Shown here in pieces: positions 1 through 6,624 of a stretch of 6,837 nt of DNA. Numbering within the stretch: the first letter of the stretch is position 1; every line of letters starts with the position of its first letter. The stretch lies in NCBI GenBank assembly GCA_002789615.1, contig PFTO01000125.1, positions 2,853 through 9,689 on the forward strand, given 5' to 3'. This DNA is from Acidobacteria bacterium CG_4_9_14_3_um_filter_49_7 (lineage in GTDB: Bacteria > Acidobacteriota > Holophagae > Thermotomaculales > Thermotomaculaceae). Under the pieces are notes generated by a model. The model had not been told where the DNA came from. It was given only the letters and a program-made list of their open reading frames with translations, and searched no databases. The position numbers and the translations under genes were made by a program.

Positions 1-1008
1 ACCCGCCACGATCACCGGATCTCCGGCTTCAACACCGGACAGAACCTGGATGCTCCGCTCTGTTTCAATACCCGTAGTAATTTCCCGGAGAACGGCCTTG
101 CCCTCTGTGACGACAAATACCGCGGCCGAGCCGGCTGCCGTAGCAGTCAATGCATGCAGCGGTACAGTCAGCGCATTTTCTACTTTCTCAAGATCCAGTA
201 TGATGCGGGCAAACATGCCGGGAAGTAGTTTCACCGGGCGGTTCAGCTTGACCTCAAATACACGGGTCCGTGTTTCGGGCTGCAGGTATGGATACACGCG
301 CACCACCGAACCGGGGAACAAATGATCCGGATACGCGTCCAGTCGGACCGATGCCGCCATTCCCATTCGAACATGTACGGCATCTTTCTCAGGCAACGAT
401 GTCCGGATCACCATGCTGTCGGGGTCGTACATCTCCACCAGAATCATCCGCGCCGGAACGAAATTCCCATCCCGCACTTTCACAGAGGAAATAACCCCGG
501 CCCACGGAGCCCTGATGAAGTAGTCGTTCAGGGCTTCCTGTGCCTTGGCATATTCCGAGCTTGCCTGTTCAAAGGCCACCATTGCCTCATCCAGTAACTC
601 CCCCGGAACAGCCTCCTGCTTGACCAGGTTACGGATCCGCTTCAGATTTTCTTCTTCCTTCCTGAGTTTCTCCCGCTGCATGGAAACCAGTGCCTCCGCT
701 CCCTTTTTCCTTCCAATGGACAGAATCCGTTCACCGGCCCTGACCTGTTCACCTTCCCGTACCCGAAGTCCCTTTACCGGGCCTTCCGCCGGTGAACCCA
801 GACCGGCCGATCGCACAGGTACAGCCTCTCCAGTCAGGTACAGTCGGTTGGAAATCGGGCCCCTGGAAACCTTCTCCACGGACACCACTGTTACTTTTTT
901 CCCGGATGCGGCCGGACCGGCTTTATCAGAACTCACGGAATTGCAGGCCGACAGCATGCCTGCCATTACCAGGAGCACGGCGTAGCGTTGCACTTCTTTT
1001 CTCTTCAT
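1..1008 (-). CDS. RND/HlyD-type periplasmic adaptor lipoprotein (3' end outside window)
   Basis: Translation from ATG at 1008 stays open to the left edge, giving 336 residues without a stop. The N terminus is a lipoprotein signal: a hydrophobic run at 10-18 and the lipobox LSAC, with C22 as the lipidated residue. A lipoyl half-motif follows (VKGLRVREGEQVRAGERILSI, 78-98). Next is a helical hairpin at about 104-162, with charged heptad-like arms joined near QEAVPGELLDE, then the second lipoyl half (NDYFIRAPWAGVISSVKVRDG, 161-181). The beta-barrel domain (about 195-275, with LLPGMFARI at 261-269) and the start of the membrane-proximal domain come after. This order is typical of RND-system adaptors, which link the inner-membrane pump to a TolC channel. 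The start overlaps the TolC-family stop by 4 bases. The nearest ribosome-binding sequence (GAAGGA, 1011-1016) is unusually close, fitting coupled translation. The pump gene is expected next, beyond the edge. Confidence 0.92.
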   Translation of the reverse strand, partial: MKRKEVQRYAVLLVMAGMLSACNSVSSDKAGPAASGKKVTVVSVEKVSRGPISNRLYLTGEAVPVRSAGLGSPAEGPVKGLRVREGEQVRAGERILSIGRKKGAEALVSMQREKLRKEEENLKRIRNLVKQEAVPGELLDEAMVAFEQASSEYAKAQEALNDYFIRAPWAGVISSVKVRDGNFVPARMILVEMYDPDSMVIRTSLPEKDAVHVRMGMAASVRLDAYPDHLFPGSVVRVYPYLQPETRTRVFEVKLNRPVKLLPGMFARIILDLEKVENALTVPLHALTATAAGSAAVFVVTEGKAVLREITTGIETERSIQVLSGVEAGDPVIVAG

Positions 1009-2396
1009 CTTCCTTCACCCGTATTGAATTTCAGCTGAGCCCATGATGTGTGATAATCCGCGAGTGCACGGTAATAATTGGTCTGGGCAGCGAGCAATGC
1101 CGCCTGCGCATCCAGAACATCCACCAGTGTGCCCATGGACGCCTGGTACTTCAACTTTTCGATTCTGAAACTCTCTTCTGCCTGTGCGACCGCCATTTCG
1201 GATGCGGAAATGCGCTTTCTCGCTGCTTCAACATTCAACAACGCACTTTCCACCTCCAGTGTGACTTTCTGCTGTAATGCACGGTACCTGTTTCTTGCAG
1301 ACTCAAGGCGGGATCTACTTTCCTGGATTCCGGCCTTCAACCGGCCGCCCCTGTACACGGGAAGCTGAATGCTGATGCCCACATACGCCACATTACCCGA
1401 AGCATCCCGGTCAACGTTGATCGGGTCGACAGCCCACCTCTCCGCGTAAGAACCCTGGAGGGAAACGCGGGGATACCGTTCACCCTTCGTGGCCTGGAAA
1501 AACCGCTCCAGCGATTCCACTTCATGCTGCAATGCCCGCAGATCATGCCGGTTCTCCGCAGCCACTTTGATTGCCGTTTCCAGATCCCAAACGGCTGTGT
1601 TTTTATCAAGGGTGGCGAGGTCCCCCGTCAGCTGAAAAGTCAGCGTCATGTCTTCCACGCCAAGCAGATTTTTTAATACCCGGAATTGAACTGCCAGGAC
1701 ATTTCGGGCCCTCAACAACTGCTCCGAAATATCCGCCAGTCGAACTTCGGTGCGCAACTCATCCACCCTGGCCGCTTTCTCCGCCTGGACCAGAGCACGG
1801 ACTGTGGCCAGGTGCTGCTCAAGCGACTTCAGGGAAAACTCGATGGATTTTACCACCTGTTTCTGGGCCAGAATCTGAAAAAAGGTGCTGGTCACGTTAA
1901 AGATCAGTTCATTTCGACTCCTGGCAAGCCGTTGACTGGACACAAGATGAAGTAGTCTGAAGGCTTCCATCTCGTTCACAATACTGCCACCGGCAAAAAG
2001 CGGCAGGGTAACCATCAGCTCCGCAGTGCAGATATTCCGCGTAAATACACCGAGATCTTCCAGGCTCCGTTTTGCAATCAGTCGCTGACCGTCCGGGCTG
2101 TGAGTAAAAGCACCGGTCAGGTTCAGTTCCGGCAGCCGTTTTCCAGCCGCCTTACGGGCCCGTGCCGCAGCCGCCTCCACATCCCATTCCAACGAGCTGA
2201 GTTCCGGATTACCTGCCAATGCCATGTCAATGGCCTGTGTCAGATCAATCTGCCTGACGGATTTCAACCCGGATGCCGACTTCATTATGACAAGATCGGA
2301 TGAAGGAGAAAGTGAGCCGGGAATCCCGGAAAATCCCGGCAGGGAAACTGCGACGGTGAAACAGGACAACATCAGCAGAGTGAGGGATCTCTTCAC
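1005..2396 (-). CDS. TolC-family outer-membrane efflux protein
   Basis: The 463-residue protein has an N-terminal signal (MKRS, then hydrophobic residues 5-19) and the two-repeat structure of outer-membrane efflux proteins. Each repeat begins with an alpha-helical stretch (DLTQAIDMALAGNPEL, 51-66; DLETAIKVAAENRHDL, 271-286) and contains the strand-linked turn motif LPLFAGG (131-137) or LPVYRGG (345-351). The C-terminal helix pattern MGTLVDVLDAQAALLAAQ (421-438) is also typical. Length is normal for the family. Such proteins trimerise to form a channel across the outer membrane and periplasm, docking with a periplasmic adaptor, here the next gene. The start is GTG at 2396, with GGAG 6 bases upstream, 13 bases after the thioredoxin stop; no better in-frame start was seen. 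Its stop overlaps the adaptor start in ATGA, implying translational coupling. The family call is firm; the substrate is unknown. Confidence 0.92.
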   Translation of the reverse strand: MKRSLTLLMLSCFTVAVSLPGFSGIPGSLSPSSDLVIMKSASGLKSVRQIDLTQAIDMALAGNPELSSLEWDVEAAAARARKAAGKRLPELNLTGAFTHSPDGQRLIAKRSLEDLGVFTRNICTAELMVTLPLFAGGSIVNEMEAFRLLHLVSSQRLARSRNELIFNVTSTFFQILAQKQVVKSIEFSLKSLEQHLATVRALVQAEKAARVDELRTEVRLADISEQLLRARNVLAVQFRVLKNLLGVEDMTLTFQLTGDLATLDKNTAVWDLETAIKVAAENRHDLRALQHEVESLERFFQATKGERYPRVSLQGSYAERWAVDPINVDRDASGNVAYVGISIQLPVYRGGRLKAGIQESRSRLESARNRYRALQQKVTLEVESALLNVEAARKRISASEMAVAQAEESFRIEKLKYQASMGTLVDVLDAQAALLAAQTNYYRALADYHTSWAQLKFNTGEGR

Positions 2397-2402
2397 AACA
2401 TA

Positions 2403-2406
2403 CTCC
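2403..2406 (-). promoter_or_regulatory. Ribosome binding site supporting a GTG start for the TolC-family gene
   Basis: GGAG on the minus strand stands 6 bases before GTG at 2396. It supports this non-ATG start, which also gives the expected signal peptide. Confidence 0.6.
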
Positions 2407-2409
2407 GGA

Positions 2410-2784
2410 CTATAGATCAGTCATCAGCGACTGCAATAAGTAGAGGTAGATGTAGTATATCCCTACTGCGATGAATATCACTGCCGTGGCACGACGAACC
2501 CACTTCTCCACGACGGTAATCCGGTTGAACGCGTGTCCAATTCCACGCCCTTTCAGAATGCCCTGGATATCCTTCACCATGGGGACTTTCCCGGTTACCT
2601 TTACCTCGCCGTTGACGACGAGCCCCGGTGTCATCATCACGCCGTAGCTCATGATGTCCTGGATATCGGTTACCTTCTCAATTGTATAGTCAATACCCAA
2701 CTCTTCCGCCGCCTGGCGGGTCCGCTCTTCCAGCTTAATGCACTTGGGGCACCCGGTGCCCAGAATTTTCAGTTCCATTGTCAA
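2410..2784 (-). CDS. MTH895-type small thioredoxin (redox-active disulfide protein) with C-terminal membrane helix
   Basis: Residues 3-80 match the short thioredoxin/glutaredoxin-like family typified by archaeal MTH895: a beta strand ELKILG, the active-site motif GTGCPKC (C12 and C15), and the cis-proline segment MMTPGLVVNGE (P53). The domain should carry out thiol-disulfide exchange. Unlike the usual proteins of about 75-80 residues, this one continues to residue 124, with a basic stretch (EKWVRR, 93-98) and a hydrophobic helix at about 98-119 rich in I, V, Y and L. There is no signal peptide and the basic residues precede the helix, so the redox domain is predicted to face the cytoplasm, tethered to the inner membrane. 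Its partner is unknown; the permease or the regulator is plausible. The start is uncertain: TTG at 2784 has AAGGAG 5 bases upstream, while ATG at 2778 gives the family's usual MELKILG N terminus with an 11-base spacing. It lies 13 bases after the cytochrome. Confidence 0.88.
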   Translation of the reverse strand: MTMELKILGTGCPKCIKLEERTRQAAEELGIDYTIEKVTDIQDIMSYGVMMTPGLVVNGEVKVTGKVPMVKDIQGILKGRGIGHAFNRITVVEKWVRRATAVIFIAVGIYYIYLYLLQSLMTDL

Positions 2785-2789
2785 TCGAA

Positions 2790-2795
2790 CTCCTT
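2790..2795 (-). promoter_or_regulatory. Ribosome binding site of the thioredoxin gene
   Basis: The minus strand reads AAGGAG in the short gap after the cytochrome stop codon. Spacing is 5 bases to TTG at 2784 and 11 bases to ATG at 2778. Spacing alone favours the TTG start, though the difference is only two residues. Confidence 0.65.
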
Positions 2796-2797
2796 TC

Positions 2798-5296
2798 TTA
2801 TTTTACGCTTTCCATCGTATTGATAGCCGCGCGCTTCAACACGATCAAGAGCGTTTGAGACAATATCATGAGTAACGACAGATCGAAGATCGTGTAGGAG
2901 AGGCGCGTCAATCCCTCCGCCAGTACCGGGGAAATAAACATGAACAGACCGGAGATCAAGCCCAGCATCAGCCCGGACGCCAGGATCAATGATGTTGGTT
3001 TTGCCAAAGCCTGACGGATCGGCCCGGCCGGATTGCTGCCGCTCACTTCGTAATGCAGCACAACCAGTCCCGCAATCAGAATCAGAACGCCCAGAACAAA
3101 GTGATTCCCGTCCAACTGAAACCGGTCCGGCAACATATAAACAGAGAGGTCCGGTCGAAAAGCGCCAACGGCCAGGACGACACCCATTCCGGTACCGACA
3201 ATCCAGGGGATCAGCGCGACGGGCCAACTCCGATACCGGGCGGCACCCCTTGTGCCGACCAGCACAATGAGCCCCAGTAACAGCGCCGCAAGCAGGCCGT
3301 ACAGAATCGGCTTCCCCACCATCTCACGCAACGCTCCCGCTTTCGCCCAGGCGCCGCTCAAACCCAGCACCTGGTACTGTGGAACGGTTACCGGGTTACC
3401 GTTACCATCAAATGGATATCGCACCACCGATCCGAAAAACACCTGTGAGTCCAAATCATGACAGTCCGTACACCCGGAAGATCCCAATGCCGCTCTTGCG
3501 GGATAGATGTCATGGTTGTATGTGTGTACGTTTCCATATGGTGACGCCTCCCAGCTCTGCTTGTTCAGTTTCTCGTATTGTTCTCCCGAGACATGCATCC
3601 GGTCGTTCATTACCCAGACGACCTGTTTCCCTTCCATGGGGTAACCGATATCCTTCAACAGACGGCCGACGCTCTCAATAATTGCATCAATTTCGTCCGG
3701 CCGGTTGATTTCCGAAACCCCGTCCCCGTTATCGTCCCGTATTTCGGACAATGACGGATAACTTGACGGATCCTGCCCATGCTCCGTCCACATCCTGTAG
3801 ATGTCACCCATACGGGGTTGCATCAGCCCTGTTGATCCTTCTACCCGGATGGCGGTCCACGCGCTGTGCACCTGATTCGCCGGATAGATTTTCCCCTTGT
3901 AGCGCACCAGTACCGGCTGAAAGGAATTACCGGGCTTATCGTCATATCCCATCATTTCCAGGTCCCCGTAATGATTCCAATAGCGCATGTCCGGGCCGTA
4001 GAATGTCCACAGATGCTTCCCTTTCGTCGGAATACGGGCGCCGGGATTGAATACGTCACCGGCCTGGAACAACGGCGCCTTGATCATTCGTTCCGGTATA
4101 TGGCAGGTCTGGCACGCGATCTTTTCCAGGTGCAGCGGCGGCAGCCAACGGTGGGTTGCCAGGGGAGCTCCCAGCGTACCGTTGTCATGACAATCCCCGC
4201 AATCCCTGCATGTGTTGTCCAGGTCGTCCCGAACGTGCCCGCCGGGGTCGTCCCCCTTCCCGATCTGATGAACCTCTTTCCCTTTGACCCCGGGATCATC
4301 CGCGTGGGAACCCGCGGGATGGCAATCGATGCACTTCAACCCGGCCCGCAGATGGACATCGGTCCGCGCTCGGAAGTTGGCGCCCCGCTTTTTCCACCCC
4401 GGCTTCGCGTGACAGTTGAGGCAGGCGTTATTCCGTGGTTCGCGCACGATATGGGGTGAAATTGTCCCGTCCCCGTTGAAACGGGTCCGGTCATAGGAAA
4501 CCGACGGGGATTGGCCGTTCGACACCGCATATTTCACCGTTCCGAATCCTGCGCCCACCGTCGGCGCCCATTTGAAATTGAGCATTTTCAACTGTCCGTT
4601 CCGATCTGCCATGCGGTAGCCGGGCATGTGACAGATCAGACAGTCCGCCTCCAGCACACCGGTTTCGCTCCACCGGGCCCGGTAATAGTCTCCGTCATAT
4701 CCATTGATGCCACCCGGCGTCAATCCACTTTCCGGGTCCGACATCCATTCATCATACCGTTTCCCGTAGCGATCGAATTCGGCGGATCCCCCCCCCGGAT
4801 GACAGTTGCCGCACCCGGCTGTAATAAACGAAAACGATGTCATGTCCATGGTTTCCGGTCCGGAATTTATTTTCGGTGACAGATAGCGATAGAGAGGCGC
4901 CGGAGAACACCAGTTCCCACCATAATTGCCCGGTGTGGTCACCCACTGGCACCGGTCCGCCATTTCCGGGGTCGGTGCTTCGCCCTTGCCTTGTGTAAAA
5001 TGATACCCTTCTGTTATTTTCTTGTAATCATGACAATTACCGCAGGTCCTGGCCGGTGAATACGGGCTTTCCGCGTTCAATTCTTTTACCGGATTGATGA
5101 TGTTGCCGCTTTCATCACGCAGGAAGAATGGTGGGCACACGCCCTCCACCCGCACCGTCTCTCCGTCCTCGGAATGGCCACGCGGAAGCGACCGGTTGCC
5201 ATCCCCCCCGGCATGAACAGAAGTTGCCGCGAAAATCCCCACCAGAATGGACAATACCACAACGCTCCGTTTCCGAAGATTGAAACGATCAATCAT
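2798..5296 (-). CDS. Octahaem c-type cytochrome with C-terminal five-helix membrane domain
   Basis: The 832-residue protein starts with a Sec-type signal (basic residues 5-10, hydrophobic 11-25, likely cleavage after VHA at 27-29). Eight CXXCH motifs begin at C85, C162, C219, C292, C322, C366, C395 and C609, so the domain up to about residue 655 should be periplasmic and carry eight haems c. Sixteen further histidines there could act as distal ligands. Residues 664-681, 692-712, 733-748, 769-790 and 801-820 are predicted membrane helices. Charge distribution places the N-terminal domain outside and the C-terminal tail (KRAAINTMESVK) inside. The membrane part has only two histidines (H732, H748), both at the ends of one helix, so a bis-histidine haem b is unlikely. 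Extra cysteines are C54, C116, C130 and C363. The enzyme family is not recognised; it may be a quinone-linked electron carrier or a reductase. ATG 5296 was chosen because GGAGGG lies 4 bases upstream; an earlier ATG at 5326 overlaps the permease. Confidence 0.9.
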   Translation of the reverse strand: MIDRFNLRKRSVVVLSILVGIFAATSVHAGGDGNRSLPRGHSEDGETVRVEGVCPPFFLRDESGNIINPVKELNAESPYSPARTCGNCHDYKKITEGYHFTQGKGEAPTPEMADRCQWVTTPGNYGGNWCSPAPLYRYLSPKINSGPETMDMTSFSFITAGCGNCHPGGGSAEFDRYGKRYDEWMSDPESGLTPGGINGYDGDYYRARWSETGVLEADCLICHMPGYRMADRNGQLKMLNFKWAPTVGAGFGTVKYAVSNGQSPSVSYDRTRFNGDGTISPHIVREPRNNACLNCHAKPGWKKRGANFRARTDVHLRAGLKCIDCHPAGSHADDPGVKGKEVHQIGKGDDPGGHVRDDLDNTCRDCGDCHDNGTLGAPLATHRWLPPLHLEKIACQTCHIPERMIKAPLFQAGDVFNPGARIPTKGKHLWTFYGPDMRYWNHYGDLEMMGYDDKPGNSFQPVLVRYKGKIYPANQVHSAWTAIRVEGSTGLMQPRMGDIYRMWTEHGQDPSSYPSLSEIRDDNGDGVSEINRPDEIDAIIESVGRLLKDIGYPMEGKQVVWVMNDRMHVSGEQYEKLNKQSWEASPYGNVHTYNHDIYPARAALGSSGCTDCHDLDSQVFFGSVVRYPFDGNGNPVTVPQYQVLGLSGAWAKAGALREMVGKPILYGLLAALLLGLIVLVGTRGAARYRSWPVALIPWIVGTGMGVVLAVGAFRPDLSVYMLPDRFQLDGNHFVLGVLILIAGLVVLHYEVSGSNPAGPIRQALAKPTSLILASGLMLGLISGLFMFISPVLAEGLTRLSYTIFDLSLLMILSQTLLIVLKRAAINTMESVK
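4788..4796 (-). repeat. Homopolymeric tract of nine G (coding strand) in the cytochrome gene
   Basis: The plus strand has nine consecutive C, read as nine G on the coding strand. It encodes the Gly-Gly-Gly just after the second CXXCH motif (CGNCHPGGG). The frame is intact here. Such tracts are prone to slippage in replication and to length errors in sequencing; a one-base change would truncate the protein after two haem motifs. Confidence 0.9.
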
Positions 5297-5300
5297 GGAT

Positions 5301-5306
5301 CCCTCC
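5301..5306 (-). promoter_or_regulatory. Ribosome binding site of the octahaem cytochrome
   Basis: The minus strand reads GGAGGG, four bases before ATG at 5296. The 13-base gap between the permease stop and this start holds nothing else. It favours the 5296 start, which also places the basic and hydrophobic parts of the signal peptide at the expected distance from the N terminus. Confidence 0.75.
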
Positions 5307-5309
5307 GTC

Positions 5310-6608
5310 TCATGACACAAAACCATAAATCACACCGGTAATCGTGGCCAAAACCACCACAAGACTGACAAACACCAGCGTCTTTTTCCTGCCCAGCACA
5401 CTGTAGATCACCAGCATATTGGGTAACGACAGGGCCGGACCGGCCAGAAGCAGCGCAAGAGCCGGTCCCTGGCCCATGCCGTTGCCCAGGAGCCCTTCCA
5501 GAATGGGTACCTCGGTCAGGGTGGCGAAATACATGAAGGCCCCCGCCACCGAGGAAAAGAAGTTAACGGCGATGGAATTTTCTCCCACCAGCGAAGCCAC
5601 CCAGCTGGACGGTATCATACCTTCGTTCCCCGGCCTCCCAAGAGCAAAGCCGGCAATGAGGACGCCAAACAACAGCAATGGCATAATCTGCTTGGCAAAT
5701 TCCCAGCTTGCATCCATCCATGCTCTCATCTCGCCTTCGGTGGTCATGGCGGAAAGGGTGAGGCCCGTTGTGGCGGTAACAAACGGCCATGCATGGGCCC
5801 CGGGAAAAATCAGTGCCGCCAGGACTGTGGCCAGACCGGTGACCACCAGTTTCCATGCCTTCACATCAAACCATCCTGATAGAATAACCCCCAACAGGAG
5901 ACCGAATGCCGATGTAATGGACCATTTCCAGGTGTATAACCACGCAAACACGCCCCCGCTTTCACCGGGCTCACCCCAGTTTGCAAAGACCAGGATACCC
6001 ACCATGGTAAAAAAGAACGCTGCGTTATGAATCAACGGCCGCCCTTCATCCGTGTCCGGGGTCACGCCGTTCATGGCCTGCCGCTCCGTCTCACTCCTGC
6101 GGAAGAGCCATGCCATGAGTCCGCCCACAATCAGGCTGAACAGGATCGCGCCCACCGCCCTTGCGATGCCGATTTTCATGCCCAGAACCTTGGCGGTCAG
6201 GACAATTGCCAGAATGTTGATGGCAGGCCCCGAATACAGGAACGCCGTGGCCGGTCCGAGCCCGGCCCCCATGCCGTAAATCCCCGCAAACAGAGGCAGA
6301 ACAGTGCAGGAACAAACCGCCAGGATGGTGCCGGATACCGAGGCCACTCCATAGGCCATCAGGCGCGGCGCCTTGGGACCGAGGTACCGCATCACCGACT
6401 CCTGGCTGAGGAACACCGAGACGGCACCCGCTATGAAAAATGCCGGTACCAGGCACAAGAGCACATGCTCCCTGGCATACCACCGGGTCAACGCCAATGC
6501 CTCGTGAACGGCATTGTCAAACCGCGGCGTACCCACCGGAAGAAAGTAAAAGACCGCGAGAACCGCCAGCATTAGAATCAATATGGAACGTTCCGACTTC
6601 AAACTCAT
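5310..6608 (-). CDS. COG0701/DUF318 (ArsP/YraQ-like) membrane permease
   Basis: This 432-residue integral membrane protein has about ten hydrophobic segments, beginning with residues 8-24. The family signature is clear: SGTILAVCSCTVLPLFAG near residues 92-109, then GLGPATAFLYSGPAINI at 116-132. A second copy of the same pattern lies near the C terminus (TEVPILEGLLGNGMGQGP, 365-382, then LLLAGPALSLPNM, 386-398), the internal duplication expected of this family. Cysteines C99 and C101 lie in the first copy. Characterised ArsP members export trivalent organoarsenicals, but many relatives have no known substrate, so I call the family and not the cargo. I chose ATG at 6608, because GGGAGAGG stands 7 bases upstream. 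An in-frame ATG at 6653 would overlap the regulator and add 15 charged, non-conserved residues. The charged loop at about 170-190 is probably cytoplasmic. It is likely repressed by the upstream ArsR protein. Confidence 0.9.
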   Translation of the reverse strand: MSLKSERSILILMLAVLAVFYFLPVGTPRFDNAVHEALALTRWYAREHVLLCLVPAFFIAGAVSVFLSQESVMRYLGPKAPRLMAYGVASVSGTILAVCSCTVLPLFAGIYGMGAGLGPATAFLYSGPAINILAIVLTAKVLGMKIGIARAVGAILFSLIVGGLMAWLFRRSETERQAMNGVTPDTDEGRPLIHNAAFFFTMVGILVFANWGEPGESGGVFAWLYTWKWSITSAFGLLLGVILSGWFDVKAWKLVVTGLATVLAALIFPGAHAWPFVTATTGLTLSAMTTEGEMRAWMDASWEFAKQIMPLLLFGVLIAGFALGRPGNEGMIPSSWVASLVGENSIAVNFFSSVAGAFMYFATLTEVPILEGLLGNGMGQGPALALLLAGPALSLPNMLVIYSVLGRKKTLVFVSLVVVLATITGVIYGFVS

Positions 6609-6615
6609 CTGCACA

Positions 6616-6623
6616 CCTCTCCC
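6616..6623 (-). promoter_or_regulatory. Ribosome binding site of the permease
   Basis: The minus strand reads GGGAGAGG, followed by 7 bases and ATG at 6608. It lies in the gap just after the regulator's stop codon. It supports the 6608 start over the in-frame ATG at 6653, which lies inside the regulator gene. Confidence 0.75.
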
Positions 6624-6624
6624 A

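Noticed and set aside
2343..2396. Lipoprotein signal in the TolC-family protein (cysteine at residue 12)
   Set aside because: The cysteine comes too early and the preceding residues (MLS) are a poor lipobox; a normal signal peptidase I signal is more likely.
2837..3307. Membrane domain as a cytochrome b, as in c/b fusion quinone oxidoreductases
   Set aside because: It holds only two histidines, both on one helix, so the required ligand pairs are missing.
2798..5296. Assignment as octahaem tetrathionate reductase or a hydroxylamine/nitrite reductase
   Set aside because: The haem count matches, but the protein is much longer, has a membrane domain and a long gap before haem 8, and I could not recognise the family motifs. 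Haem number alone is not enough.
5297..5326. Extended N terminus of the cytochrome from ATG at 5326
   Set aside because: It overlaps the permease end, and GGAGGG stands just before ATG 5296, which begins a normal signal peptide.
5419..6030. Long open frame on the plus strand opposite the permease (203 codons), and a similar one at 3866-4459 opposite the cytochrome
   Set aside because: Both lie fully antisense to well-supported genes, and their translations show no recognisable domain. They are by-products of the base composition of the real genes.
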